A stretch of 64,000 nt of DNA, from NCBI RefSeq assembly GCF_016623465.1, contig NZ_JAEDAJ010000002.1, positions 384,093 to 448,092 of the forward strand. Direction: 5' to 3'. Position numbers and translations under genes: made by a program. Below, piece by piece: positions 45,087 to 56,524 of this stretch. A model generated the notes under the pieces. It was not told where the DNA came from and made no database searches. It saw only the letters and a list, made by a program, of their open reading frames with translations. Source of the stretch: Brachybacterium halotolerans. Lineage in GTDB: Bacteria; Actinomycetota; Actinomycetes; Actinomycetales; Dermabacteraceae. Within the stretch, counting starts at the first letter, position 1; every line of letters starts with the position of its first letter.

Positions 45087-46550
45087 ATGCGGGTGCTGTA
45101 CATCGACGTGGACTCCCTGCGACCCGACCATCTGGGGGCCCACGGCTACGAACGCCCCACCAGCCCGACGATCGACGCGCTGGCCGAGCGCTCCACGGTC
45201 ATGGAGCAGACCTATTCTTCGAGCTCGCCGTGCGGCCCGTCGCGCGGATGCCTGATGAGCGGCGTGTTCGGCATCCGCCACGGTGTGCTCACCCATTGGG
45301 GCCCCGGCAGCCGATTCCGCTTCCCCGGGCAGGCCCACACCTATTTCCGCGACGCCCCGACCCTGACCAGGCACCTGCGCGAGAACGGCGTGTCCACCGT
45401 CAGCTTCTCCTCCTTCATGGACCGTCACCAGATGTTCTGGTTCGGCGCGGGCTGGTCGCAGATGAACACGTTCACGCTCAAGCAGGGCGACGAGGACGCC
45501 GACGAGGTGAACGCCGCGGTGATCCCGTGGCTGCGGGAGAACATCCGCGACACACCCGACCTCTTCCTGCACGTGCAGTACTGGGAGCCCCATCGCAACT
45601 ACACGATGCCCGAGCGCTGGGCGCGGGAGGTCGAGCACGCCCCGATCCCCTCCTGGCTCACCCCGGAGCGGGTGGCCGCCCACCGCGAGAGCGCCGCCCC
45701 CTACAGTCCGCAGGAGCTCTTCCCGGGTCGTCGGCGTGAGGACGCCCCCACGCCGTCGATGCCCCGCCGCATCGACGACCTCGAGGACGCGCACCGGTTC
45801 TTCGACGGCTACGACGGCGCCGTGCGCTACCTCGACGACCAGATCGGCATGCTCCTGCACGAGCTCGACCTGCTGGGCGTCCTCGAGGACACGGCGATCA
45901 TCCTCAGCGCCGATCACGGGGAGGCGCTCGGCGAGCAGTCCGTGTACGGCGACCACACGTCGGCCGCGAACGCGGTCCACCACGTCCCGATGATCGTGCA
46001 CTGGCCGGGAGCGCCGGCGCATCGACAGCAGGGCCTGACCTACCAGCTCGACATGGACGCCACGATCTGCGATCTGCTGGGAGTGCCGGTGCCCGAGGGC
46101 TGGGATTCGCGCTCCTTCGCCCCCGCGGTGCGCGGGGAGAGCGGGTGGAGCGGACGCGACCAGCTGGTGTGGGACCACGGTCTGTACTGCGCCCAGCGGG
46201 TCGTGCGGACCCCGCAGTGGCTCTACCAGCGCACCTACCATCCGGGGGTGTTCGAGCACCGGCCCACGTCCCTGTACGACGCCGAGGACGTCCACCAGGT
46301 CGACGACGTCGCCGACGCCCACCCGGGCACCGTCGCCGAGCTGGAGGAGGAGCTCGTCGCGTGGCGCCAGGATCAGCTCGCCCGCACCGACCTGCCCGAT
46401 CCTCTCGACGAGATCCTCGCCGGCGGCGGTCCCTACCGCTACGTCCAGCTCGAGCAGTGGATGCGACTGCTGGGCGAGAACGGACGGGAGAGCGAGGCAC
46501 GCCGACTGCGCGCCCACATCGAGGCCACGGCCCGCACCTGCGTGGCGTGA
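45087..46550 (+). CDS. Second type I sulfatase
   Basis: 487 residues, clearly different from the sulfatase at 42398. Active-site motif PCGPSRGCLMSG with Cys49 as the formylglycine site (C-G-P-S-R). Metal ligands Asp7, Asp9 (YIDVDSLRPDH) and the SADHGEALGEQ loop are present. The start MRVLYIDVDSLRPDHLG and the lack of a signal peptide resemble cytoplasmic phosphonate/sulfate-ester hydrolase-like sulfatases. GGAAGGAG upstream of ATG, at a long spacing. The pair of sulfatases implies two sulfate positions or linkages on the substrate. Confidence 0.9.
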   Translation: MRVLYIDVDSLRPDHLGAHGYERPTSPTIDALAERSTVMEQTYSSSSPCGPSRGCLMSGVFGIRHGVLTHWGPGSRFRFPGQAHTYFRDAPTLTRHLRENGVSTVSFSSFMDRHQMFWFGAGWSQMNTFTLKQGDEDADEVNAAVIPWLRENIRDTPDLFLHVQYWEPHRNYTMPERWAREVEHAPIPSWLTPERVAAHRESAAPYSPQELFPGRRREDAPTPSMPRRIDDLEDAHRFFDGYDGAVRYLDDQIGMLLHELDLLGVLEDTAIILSADHGEALGEQSVYGDHTSAANAVHHVPMIVHWPGAPAHRQQGLTYQLDMDATICDLLGVPVPEGWDSRSFAPAVRGESGWSGRDQLVWDHGLYCAQRVVRTPQWLYQRTYHPGVFEHRPTSLYDAEDVHQVDDVADAHPGTVAELEEELVAWRQDQLARTDLPDPLDEILAGGGPYRYVQLEQWMRLLGENGRESEARRLRAHIEATARTCVA

Positions 46551-46569
46551 GGGTGCGGGGCCGGGTGCG

Positions 46570-47193
46570 CTATGCCCGACGTGCCTTCAGCTGCCGGCGC
46601 AGGCCCTCGACGACCATCGGCACGACGGAGACGAACACCAGCGCCAGGACGGCGACCTCGAGGTTCTCGCGGATGAACGCCACGCCGCCCAGCGCGTACC
46701 CGAGCATCGTGATCAGCAGGACCCACAGCACGGCGCCGATCGCGGACCACGTGTAGAAGATGCGCCGCTGCATCTGGCCGACGCCGGCGACGACGGTGAT
46801 GAACGTGCGCACGATCGGCACGAATCGCCCGATCACAAGAGCACGCCTGCCGTAGCGCTCGAAGAACTCGATGGTGCGGTCGAAGTAGCGTCGCTTCAGG
46901 AGGCGGCCGTCGCGCTCGTAGAGCTTCTCGCCCACCGCCCGGCCGATCTCGTAGCCCACGACGTTGCCCGCGAACGCCGCGACGCACAGGGTCAGAAGCG
47001 AGATCCCCAGCGGCACGTCGAGGCCTCCGCCGTGGGAGAACATGCCGACGGCGAACAGCAGCGAGTCCCCTGGGAGGATGGGGAAGAACAGACCGCACTC
47101 GATGAACACGATTGCATGGGCGATCCACCAGAACGCCGCTCCGAACCGGTCCAACAGCTGCGTGGGGTCCATCAGCATGTGCAGCAGGTCCAT
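46570..47193 (-). CDS. DedA-family membrane protein
   Basis: 207 residues with about five hydrophobic segments including the two re-entrant-like ones. The family motif GRFVPIVRTFITVVAGVGQM is present. DedA proteins are proposed lipid flippases/undecaprenyl-phosphate recyclers needed for envelope integrity. CGGAAGAGG before ATG. Convergent with the second sulfatase (gap 19 bases). Confidence 0.9.
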   Translation of the reverse strand: MDLLHMLMDPTQLLDRFGAAFWWIAHAIVFIECGLFFPILPGDSLLFAVGMFSHGGGLDVPLGISLLTLCVAAFAGNVVGYEIGRAVGEKLYERDGRLLKRRYFDRTIEFFERYGRRALVIGRFVPIVRTFITVVAGVGQMQRRIFYTWSAIGAVLWVLLITMLGYALGGVAFIRENLEVAVLALVFVSVVPMVVEGLRRQLKARRA

Positions 47194-47568
47194 GGGGCCT
47201 CTTCCGTGGTCACGTCTCGTGGTCGCGTCGATGTCGGGGCGCTGTGCGCAGGATGCCGGGGAGCCCGGCGCGGGCGTCGCACACCGCACGAGACAGGTCG
47301 CGCGGCGGGGCGCGCGCGGGCGCCACGTCCATCTTCCGCCACGGTGTCCGATTCTGCGAGCGCTCGTGGTGCAGGCGTCATGCGAGGACTGTGCAGAAGC
47401 TGTGGGGGCGGGTCCGCGCCCTCCGCGGAACGGACCCCCACGTGGCCGGACTCGCACGGCCGTGCCCTGATGGACGGGCCGCCGGACGGATAGATTGTTG
47501 CCGCTCCGCGTCGCGCCTGCACCGTCCCGCGCCGCCGCACCACACCCGCCCCGCCCAGGAAGGCCCCC
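47194..47568. promoter_or_regulatory. Divergent promoter region of dedA and map
   Basis: 375 bases without a supported gene. A TAGATT -10-like box at 47491-47496 could serve the rightward map gene. No clear operator seen. Confidence 0.4.
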
Positions 47569-48354
47569 ATGATCGAGATCCTCAGCCCCGCCGAGATCAC
47601 CCGCGCCCGCGCGACGGGGGCGCTCGTCGGCCGCATCCTGCAGACCATGCGCGAGCGCACCCGGGTGGGGACGAACCTGCTGGAGATCGACGAGTGGACG
47701 AAGGAGATGATCCTCGAGGCCGGCGCGAAGTCCTGCTACGTCGACTACGCGCCCTCCTTCGGCGACGGCCCCTTCGGCCACTGGATCTGCACCTCGGTCA
47801 ACGACGCCGTGCTGCACGGGATGCCCCGCGATCAGGTCCTCGGCGACGGCGACCTGCTCACCCTCGACCTCGCCGTGATCCTCGACGGCATCGCGTCCGA
47901 CGCCGCGATCAGCTTCGTGGTCGGCCGGGAGCGCGACCCGGAGGACACCGCCCTCATCGAGACCACCCGGCGGGCACTCGCGGCCGGCATCGAGGCGGCC
48001 GGCCCGAGTGCGCGGCTGGGCGACGTCTCGCACGCCATCGGCCAGGTGCTCTCGGGCGCCGGATACCCGATCAACATGGACTTCGGCGGCCACGGCATCG
48101 GCACCACGATGCACCAGGACCCGCACGTCGCCAACGACGGACGCCCCGGTCGCGGACTGCGCCTGCGCCCCGGCATGCTGCTCGCGCTCGAGCCCTGGAT
48201 CATGGTCGACACCGCCGAGCTGGTCACCGACCCCGAGGACGGCTGGACCCTGCGCAGCGTGACGGGCGCGCGCACCGCACACACCGAGCACACGATCGCG
48301 ATCACCGCGGACGGCGCCGAGATCATGACCCTCGCCCCCGGCGCCGGCAGCTGA
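47569..48354 (+). CDS. map: Type I methionine aminopeptidase
   Basis: 261 residues. All five metal ligands are in place: Asp100, Asp111, His175 (HGIGTTMH), Glu208 (ALEPW) and Glu240 (HTEHTI); His83 is the substrate-contacting histidine. It removes the initiator methionine from new proteins. CAGGAAGG precedes the ATG. It stands alone rather than in the usual secY-adk-map cluster, so it may be a second copy. Confidence 0.93.
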   Translation: MIEILSPAEITRARATGALVGRILQTMRERTRVGTNLLEIDEWTKEMILEAGAKSCYVDYAPSFGDGPFGHWICTSVNDAVLHGMPRDQVLGDGDLLTLDLAVILDGIASDAAISFVVGRERDPEDTALIETTRRALAAGIEAAGPSARLGDVSHAIGQVLSGAGYPINMDFGGHGIGTTMHQDPHVANDGRPGRGLRLRPGMLLALEPWIMVDTAELVTDPEDGWTLRSVTGARTAHTEHTIAITADGAEIMTLAPGAGS

Positions 48355-48425
48355 CCTGCTCGCAGGCCGATGTCCCTGGAGGGCGGCGGCTCCGCTGCAC
48401 GGCGGCGCGCACTACGCTGAAGCGC

Positions 48426-50963
48426 GTGATGACGACGCCGTCCCCACCGACCTCCCCACCGCCCGCCGAGCACGATCCCGGTCGTGGTCCGGGCCCCGCT
48501 CGCGGCCTCAAGACCCTCCGCCCGCGGATCCCGCTGCCGGACGTCTGGCGGGCCGCCTGGATCACCGCCTCTCCGGGGGTCGCGGATCCGCACGCGGCCC
48601 CGATCTTCCGCCGCGCATGGGACCTGCCCTCCGCCGTCGCCCGGGCGACGCTGCACATCTCCGGGCTCGGCACCGTGCTGGCCTGGGTGAACGGCCATCC
48701 GGCGAGCGAGCAGCGTCTCGCCCCGGGGCTCACGAACGCCTCCATCGCCGCCCGCGCGGTGAGCTGGGACGTGACCGCGCAGACGGCGGGGTCGATGCGC
48801 GTCTGCCTCGCCGCGGAACTCGGGCGGGGCTTCTTCGACCTGCATTCGCCCGAGGTCTGGATGTGGTCGGAGGCGCCCTGGCGCGCCGCCCCGCGCCTGA
48901 CCGCCGAGCTCCACGTGACCTGCGAGGACGGCAGCGCGCACGTGCTGCCCACCGACGAGACGTGGCGCTGCGCGACCGGCGGGCTGCGCTTCGACAGCCT
49001 GTACGAGGGCGAGACCTGGGACGAGGCCCTCGAGCCCCATGGCTGGCGGGAGCCCGCCTTCGAGGACTCCGAGGACTCCGACGATTCCGAGGAACGCGAG
49101 AACTCCGAGGACTCCGACTCCCCCGACACCCAAGGCACCGGCAGGTGGGCACCCGTCACGGTGCTCGCCCCCGACCCCGGCCCGTCGGCCGCGCTGCCAC
49201 GTCCGCGCGCCGCCCGCGAGATCCCGACCGCCGGCCTGCCGCTGCGCGAGGCGATGGCCGAGCCGATCCTCGTGCAGGAGACCCTGCTGCCCACGTGGAC
49301 GGACCTCGGCGACGGACGCTTCGTCGGCGACCTGGGGCGCGTCGTCGCCGGCTGGACCCGTCTCGAGCCGCTCACGGACGAGCGTCTCGAGGTCACCCTC
49401 GTCCACGGCGAGCGCCTCGCGGACGACGGCTCCGTGATCGCCGAGAACGCCTTCATCCCCACCGGCCGCTTCCAGCGCGACGACGTGGCGCTCGAGGGCC
49501 GGCCCTTCGAGTCCCACCACACGTACAAGGGCTTCCGGTACGTCGAGGTGCGGGGCGCCGTGCCGGGCCGGGACGCCGAGATCCTGGGCCGCGCCGCCTG
49601 GGCCGACGTGCCGCTCGTCGGCGGCACGGAGACCTCGGACCCGACCCTCGCGTGGCTCGAGGAGGCCTTCGTCGCGACCGTGCGCGCGAACCTGCACTGG
49701 GTGCTCACCGACACCCCGACCTACGAGAAGAACGGCTGGACGGGCGATGCGCAGGTGGCTCTGCCGGCGCTGCTCACCCGCTTCGACCTGCGACGCTTCC
49801 TCACCAGCTGGCTCGACGACTTCCTGGACGCGCAGCGCGAGGACGGCTCTCTGCCCGTGATCGTGCCGTCGGCCGGATGGGGCTACGGCGACGGCCAGTG
49901 CGCGCCCGCGCCCGAGTGGACGACGCTGTATCCGGTGCTCGTGGACGCGCTCGAGGGCGAGTACGGCCTGGACCTGTGGCCGATCCACGGCGAGGCCGTC
50001 GAGGACTATCTGGACTTCGAGCTGGGACGGCTCGACGCGGACGGCCTCGCGGTCGGGATCCTGGGCGACTACCTCTCCCCCGGGGCCGACGGCCCGCCGC
50101 CCGAGGACGTGCGCCTGGAGTCCTCCCTGCTGGTGCACCGGGCCCTGGACGTGATCGCGCGCGCGGGCCGCAGCATCCATCGCGAGCGCTATGCCCGCGC
50201 CCGCGACGAGCTCGCCGCCCACGTGCTGCGCGTCTTCTTCGACGCCGAGCGCTCGCTGTTCGCCTCGGCGCCGCTGCACGGGCACCTCGCCGACGACAGC
50301 GCCGGGGCCTCGGCCCCGTCGGTCCCGGGTGCCCCCACGGACCCGGGTTTCCGCCAGACCCCGCAGATCCTGGCCCTGGCCTCCGGGATCGTCCCCGCCG
50401 GCCACGTCGACGCGGTCCGCGCGCATCTGATCGAGGACATCCGCGCGCGCGGCGACCACCACGACGCCGGCTGCCTGGGCATGGCCCACCTGGGCGGTGT
50501 CCTCGTGCAGGCAGGTCGCGCGGACCTGGCGCTCGCGGTCGCCCGCAACCCCGCGCCGCCCAGCTGGGAGAGCTGGCGCCTCGCGGGCCATCGCACCCTG
50601 CTGGAGATGTGGGTCGAGCCTGTGCGCTCGCGTGCGCACTACTTCATGGGCGCCGGCGTGGACTTCGTGGCCCGCGACCTGGTGGGCCTGCACCGGACCG
50701 CCCAGGACTGGGCGGCCTTCGAGCTGCGGCCCGTCCTCGTCCCTGGGATCGCGCGCCTCGCGATCGAGCACCGCGGGATCCGAGCGGGCTGGGAGCAGGG
50801 GGCCGACGAGGATCAGTGCGATGACGCGGATGGGACCTCCGACCTGCACATCCCCCGTTCGACGGTCCACCTCACGGTGCCCGATGGCTCCCGGGCGCTC
50901 GTGCATCTGCCGGACGGCCGCCGCCTCGAGGTCGGGCCGGGCGAGCACCACTGGGAGCTGTGA
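48426..50963 (+). CDS. Glycoside hydrolase family 78 alpha-L-rhamnosidase
   Basis: 845 residues from GTG (or 844 from ATG at 48429). A TACGCT box at 48413-48418 just upstream suggests a leaderless message. N-terminal carbohydrate-binding-like domains (TLHISGLGTVLAWVNGHPAS), then the concanavalin-type Rhamnosid_B part, then the (alpha/alpha)6 barrel with DTPTYEKNGWTGDAQ near 427-441, containing the catalytic glutamate of this family, and a C-terminal beta domain. No signal peptide. Odd: residues about 211-236 form an insertion of repeated Glu-Asp-Ser (EDSEDSDDSEERENSEDSDS) not usual for the family. It may extend the glycan-degradation capacity of the preceding locus, though separated from it by dedA and map. 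Confidence 0.92.
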   Translation: MMTTPSPPTSPPPAEHDPGRGPGPARGLKTLRPRIPLPDVWRAAWITASPGVADPHAAPIFRRAWDLPSAVARATLHISGLGTVLAWVNGHPASEQRLAPGLTNASIAARAVSWDVTAQTAGSMRVCLAAELGRGFFDLHSPEVWMWSEAPWRAAPRLTAELHVTCEDGSAHVLPTDETWRCATGGLRFDSLYEGETWDEALEPHGWREPAFEDSEDSDDSEERENSEDSDSPDTQGTGRWAPVTVLAPDPGPSAALPRPRAAREIPTAGLPLREAMAEPILVQETLLPTWTDLGDGRFVGDLGRVVAGWTRLEPLTDERLEVTLVHGERLADDGSVIAENAFIPTGRFQRDDVALEGRPFESHHTYKGFRYVEVRGAVPGRDAEILGRAAWADVPLVGGTETSDPTLAWLEEAFVATVRANLHWVLTDTPTYEKNGWTGDAQVALPALLTRFDLRRFLTSWLDDFLDAQREDGSLPVIVPSAGWGYGDGQCAPAPEWTTLYPVLVDALEGEYGLDLWPIHGEAVEDYLDFELGRLDADGLAVGILGDYLSPGADGPPPEDVRLESSLLVHRALDVIARAGRSIHRERYARARDELAAHVLRVFFDAERSLFASAPLHGHLADDSAGASAPSVPGAPTDPGFRQTPQILALASGIVPAGHVDAVRAHLIEDIRARGDHHDAGCLGMAHLGGVLVQAGRADLALAVARNPAPPSWESWRLAGHRTLLEMWVEPVRSRAHYFMGAGVDFVARDLVGLHRTAQDWAAFELRPVLVPGIARLAIEHRGIRAGWEQGADEDQCDDADGTSDLHIPRSTVHLTVPDGSRALVHLPDGRRLEVGPGEHHWEL

Positions 50964-51170
50964 GGGCCCGGCCGCGGCGGGCGGAGGTCCGCGAGGGTCC
51001 CGTGCACTTCGCGTAGCAGGAGGTCGGGTGACGTGTCATATATGAGCTGACACGACGTATGACTACGCGAAGTGCACGCGCGCATCGAAGACCCCGGAGA
51101 TCGCGCGGCTGGATGCCTGCGGTCTACACCTCCCTCCTGCGCCGTCGCCCAGCCCCAGGACCGAGCGCCC
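50964..51170. other. Convergent gap holding a long inverted repeat
   Basis: Lies between the rhamnosidase and the metal ABC permease. Contents are the 78-base nested palindrome listed separately; no coding potential. Confidence 0.6.
51001..51078. repeat. Nested palindrome with perfect 16-bp outer arms
   Basis: Outer arms CGTGCACTTCGCGTAG (51001-51016) and CTACGCGAAGTGCACG (51063-51078); inner arms CGTGTCA (51032-51038) and TGACACG (51048-51054) around TATATGAGC. The layout resembles the element at 28029-28184 (outer stem, inner stem, TATGAGC centre, CTACGC at the right arm). Confidence 0.85.
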
Positions 51171-52022
51171 TCACACCCTTCCGCGCGCCCCGGACACCAG
51201 GCGGCACACCCCGTAGATCACGAAGGAGATCGTGGTGATGAAGGGGCTGATCGGCACGGAGCTGCCCGCGGCCAGCAGCACGCCGCCCACGGAGGCGGCG
51301 AGCGCGAAGGCGACCGACAGCAGCGTGACCCGCACCGGCGAGGCGCTCAGACGCATGGCGGCCGCCGCCGGGGTGACCAGCAGCGAGAGCACGAGCAGCG
51401 CGCCGACGATCTGCACGGAGACGGCGACGGCCGCTCCCAGCAGCACCATGAACACGACCGAGAGCGCGCGCGTGGGCACGCCGCGGGCCTGGGCGGTGAC
51501 GGGGTCCGTGGAGGCGAACAGCAGCGGCCGCCAGATCACCAGCAGCCCCGCGGCGACGAGCGCGCAGATCACCAGCAGCGAGGTGATCTGCGGGTTGTCG
51601 ATGGCGACGATCTGCCCGGTGAGCAGGCCGAACTTGTTCGAGGCGCGCCCGGAGTAGAGGGAGAGGCTGAGGATGCCGAGTCCCAGCCCGAAGGGCATGA
51701 GCACGGCGGTCGCAGAGTTGCGGTCGCGCGCCCGGGATCCCAGCACGCCGATCACGAGCGCCGCGAGCATCGAGCCGATGAGCGAGCCGGGCACCACGCC
51801 CGCGCCGAGCAGCAGCCCCACGGAGGCGCCGGCGAAGGACAGCTCGCTGATGCCGTGGACGGCGAAGGCCATGTCCCGCATCATCACGAACACGCCGATC
51901 AGACCGCCCACGACCCCGAGGGCGACGCAGGCGATGATCGTGTTGCGCAGCAGCGGCAGCAGCTCCGTGTAGTCGGAGAAGTCGACGACCTCGGAGAGCA
52001 CCTGGGAGAGCTGGTCGCTCAT
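51171..52022 (-). CDS. Metal ABC transporter permease (ZnuB/MntB type)
   Basis: 283 residues with about eight membrane helices typical of the ABC-3 family (LGVVGGLIGVFVMMRDMAFA then VHGISELSFAGASVG). Start overlaps the ATPase stop (ATGA). Last gene of a leftward three-gene importer for zinc or manganese. Confidence 0.92.
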   Translation of the reverse strand: MSDQLSQVLSEVVDFSDYTELLPLLRNTIIACVALGVVGGLIGVFVMMRDMAFAVHGISELSFAGASVGLLLGAGVVPGSLIGSMLAALVIGVLGSRARDRNSATAVLMPFGLGLGILSLSLYSGRASNKFGLLTGQIVAIDNPQITSLLVICALVAAGLLVIWRPLLFASTDPVTAQARGVPTRALSVVFMVLLGAAVAVSVQIVGALLVLSLLVTPAAAAMRLSASPVRVTLLSVAFALAASVGGVLLAAGSSVPISPFITTISFVIYGVCRLVSGARGRV

Positions 52023-52882
52023 CGGGCGCCTCCCGTCTGTGCGTGGTCGTCGGCCGCGCGCGGGGCGAGCACGGCGTCGTCGTCATGGTGCTGGTGGTCG
52101 GGGACGCCCGCGACGAGGACGCGGCCGTGCAGGCGCAGCACGTCGACCTGGACGCCGTAGAGATCGCTGAGGACGTCCGAGCGCAGCACCTCGTCGGGCG
52201 TGCCGATGCGGAAGCGCGACCCGGCGATGTAGAGGACGCGGTCCACGATGTCCAGGATCGGGTTCACGTCGTGGGTCACGAAGAGGACCCCCAGGTCGAG
52301 GCGGGTGCGCGCGTCGTCGACGAGACGGGCGACCATCCGCTGGTGCGGCAGGTCGAGGGAGAGCAGCGGTTCGTCGCACAGCAGCAGGTCGGGGTCGGCC
52401 GCGAGGGCCTGCGCGATCCGCAGCCGCTGCTGCTCGCCGCCGGAGAGGCGGGAGACGGGGGCGTCGGCATAGCGGCTCGCTCCGACCGCGGCGAGCAGCT
52501 CGTCGACCCTCTCGCGGGCCGCACGGCGCGGCAGGGGCAGACCCCAGCGATCGCCGTCGAGCCCCAGGCGCACCAGGTCACGGCCGCGCAGAGGGAGCCC
52601 GTCGTCGGCCAGGCGCTGCTGCGGCACGAGCCCGATGCGTCGGCTCCCGCGCCCCACCCCGCGGCCGAGCAGTCGGATGCTGCCCGCGCTCAGCGGCTCG
52701 AGGCCGAGGATCGCGCGCAGCAGCGTGGACTTGCCCGAGCCGTTCGCGCCGAGCACGGCGATGACCTCGCCGCGGCGCACGTCGAGGTCGACGTCCTGCC
52801 ACAGCACGCGGTCGCCGAAGCGCTTGGTCGCCCCGCGCAGGGTGAGCAGGGGCGTCGCGGCGGGGTCGTTGCCGTCCGTCAC
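52019..52882 (-). CDS. Metal ABC transporter ATPase (ZnuC type)
   Basis: 287 residues with Walker A GANGSGKST, signature LSGGEQQRLRIAQAL, Walker B LLLCDEPLLSLD and the switch histidine in LFVTHD. GTG start overlapping the binding-protein stop (GTGA). C-terminus ends with His-rich residues (DHQHHDDDAV), which might sense or bind the metal. Confidence 0.92.
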   Translation of the reverse strand: MTDGNDPAATPLLTLRGATKRFGDRVLWQDVDLDVRRGEVIAVLGANGSGKSTLLRAILGLEPLSAGSIRLLGRGVGRGSRRIGLVPQQRLADDGLPLRGRDLVRLGLDGDRWGLPLPRRAARERVDELLAAVGASRYADAPVSRLSGGEQQRLRIAQALAADPDLLLCDEPLLSLDLPHQRMVARLVDDARTRLDLGVLFVTHDVNPILDIVDRVLYIAGSRFRIGTPDEVLRSDVLSDLYGVQVDVLRLHGRVLVAGVPDHQHHDDDAVLAPRAADDHAQTGGAR

Positions 52883-53835
52883 TTGCCCAGCGCGTCCTCG
52901 AGCGCGTCGAGGTTCGAGCTCATCCAGGCGACGTAGTCCTTGCCGTCGGGCAGGGTCTCGGTGACGCCGACGACAGGCACGTCCGCGTCCTCGGCGGCCT
53001 TCTTGACCTGCTCGGTCTGCGGTCCCGCGGTCTGCTCGTTGTAGGCGAGGAGGTCGACCTCGTGGTCGGCGAACAGGTCGAGGGTCTCCTTGAGCACGGA
53101 GGCGGAGACGTCGTCGCCCTCCTCGATGGCCTCGCTGAACTCCTCCGGGGTGCGGTTGGTGAGGCCGACGGCCTCGAGCATGTACAGCGGGACGGGCTCG
53201 GTGATGGCGACGCCCTTGCCCTTCGCGCTCGAGGAGAGGTCCTTCTCGCGGCCCTCGAGGTCCTCGATCGCGCTCGCGAGCTGCTTGCCGTTGGCCTCGA
53301 AGTCGGCCTTGCCCTCGGGGTGGGCGCTGCTGAGGGCGGTGACGAGCTCGTCGATGACCTTGCGGACGGTCGGGAAGTCGTACCAGACGTGCTCGTTGAG
53401 CTCCTCGCCCTTCTCGGCCTTAAAGCCGGAGATGGTGACGGCGTCGAGCACGGTGGCCGACGAGTTCCCGGCGGAGGAGAGCATGCGCGCGACGAAGTCG
53501 TCGTAGCCGCCGCCGTTCTCGAGGACGATCTGGGCCTTCTTCAGGGCGAGCTGGTTGCGGGTCGAGGCCTCGTACTCGTGGGGGTCGGCCTCCGGGTCGG
53601 TGATCAGGGACGTCACCTCGACGAGGTCGCCGCCGACCTGGGAGGCGATGTCTCCCCAGACGTTCGTCGAGGCGACGAGCGCGACGGCGGCGCCGCTGCC
53701 GCCCCCGTCGGACCCCGATCCCGAGTCGGAGCCGGTTCCCGAGCCGGAGCCGGAGTCGTTCCCGCTCGAGCAGGCGGCGAGGGTGGTCGCGGCCAGGGCC
53801 GCGGGGAGGGCGAGGAGCAGGGAGCGACGCTTCAT
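52879..53835 (-). CDS. Zinc/manganese-binding lipoprotein (ZnuA-type, cluster A-I)
   Basis: 318 residues. Signal peptide with lipobox LAAC (Cys22), then a Ser/Gly/Asp linker (about 24-50). Metal-site residues: His in DPHEYEAST, His in LNEHVWYDF, and Glu/Asp in LLAYNEQTAGPQ. The usual His-rich loop of zinc-specific ZnuA is absent and the third ligand histidine is not obvious, so manganese is possible. First gene of the importer; a Zur-like box lies 55 bases upstream, which favours zinc. Confidence 0.9.
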   Translation of the reverse strand: MKRRSLLLALPAALAATTLAACSSGNDSGSGSGTGSDSGSGSDGGGSGAAVALVASTNVWGDIASQVGGDLVEVTSLITDPEADPHEYEASTRNQLALKKAQIVLENGGGYDDFVARMLSSAGNSSATVLDAVTISGFKAEKGEELNEHVWYDFPTVRKVIDELVTALSSAHPEGKADFEANGKQLASAIEDLEGREKDLSSSAKGKGVAITEPVPLYMLEAVGLTNRTPEEFSEAIEEGDDVSASVLKETLDLFADHEVDLLAYNEQTAGPQTEQVKKAAEDADVPVVGVTETLPDGKDYVAWMSSNLDALEDALGK

Positions 53836-53886
53836 GGGGTGTCCTTCTCAGGGGCGAGGGCGGTGCGCGCGGCACCGGCTGACACG

Positions 53887-53909
53887 CTCACGATAATCGT
53901 TCGCATTAA
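53887..53909. promoter_or_regulatory. Zur-like operator candidate
   Basis: On the minus strand AATGCGAACGATTATCGTGA contains the central GATTATC of actinobacterial Zur boxes and a near-palindromic ACGATAATCGT core (53890-53900, plus strand). Position fits zinc repression of the importer. Confidence 0.5.
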
Positions 53910-53975
53910 AGCGGGACGACGAGAGGCACCGAATGTGGCGCACAGAACGCGACGACCCGGCCGGGCCGCCCGCCG

Positions 53976-56120
<2,145 letters not shown>

Positions 56121-56524
56121 GCGCCCAGCGTACCCAGGCGTCACGAGCGGTGCCGCTGCCGCTGACCACCCGGACTGCACGGCCGAGGGGCTCACGGCGG
56201 ACGGAACTCGGCGAACGGCTCACGGCTCACGGCATGTCTGTCCTGGACGGGCTGATGGTGCGGAGCCGTGGCGATATCGCCACGACTCCGCACCATCAGC
56301 CCGTGCGCGACACGGACCGTCCGCATCGCCTGCCGCAGCGGCGCCGGCGGACGACGACGGCCCACCATCCACCGCCAGCCCGCCAGCCCACCGGACCGCC
56401 GCTGCCGCCGGGCGCGTCCGCCGGGCCTCCTTCACGCTTCCTCCCCAGCTCCTCCCCTGCTCGTGCCCTTCGAATTCGCAGGATCCCCGTGACGGCGGTC
56501 TCCCCACCTGCTTGGATCGAAGGC
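56121..56524. other. Divergent gap between nadE and the ABC exporter
   Basis: 404 bases. Contains the 58-base near-perfect palindrome at 56247-56304 and promoter elements for nadE. Upstream in-frame codons for the ABC ATPase exist here but give Arg/Pro-rich sequence with no family similarity. Confidence 0.6.
56247..56304. repeat. 58-base near-perfect palindrome (cruciform candidate)
   Basis: Outer 19-bp arms (ACGGGCTGATGGTGCGGAG and its complement) enclose, after a two-base mismatch on each side, a perfect 16-base palindrome GTGGCGATATCGCCAC. There is virtually no loop. Found between divergent promoters. Confidence 0.9.

Noticed and set aside
47832-50951. Very long antisense frame (about 1,039 codons) opposite the rhamnosidase
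   Set aside because: High-GC shadow of the GH78 codons; composition is not protein-like and there is no ribosome site.
56150-56524. N-terminal extension of the ABC ATPase by 125 codons
   Set aside because: It runs through the 58-base palindrome and gives Arg/Pro-rich sequence; the GTG at 56525 is the better start.
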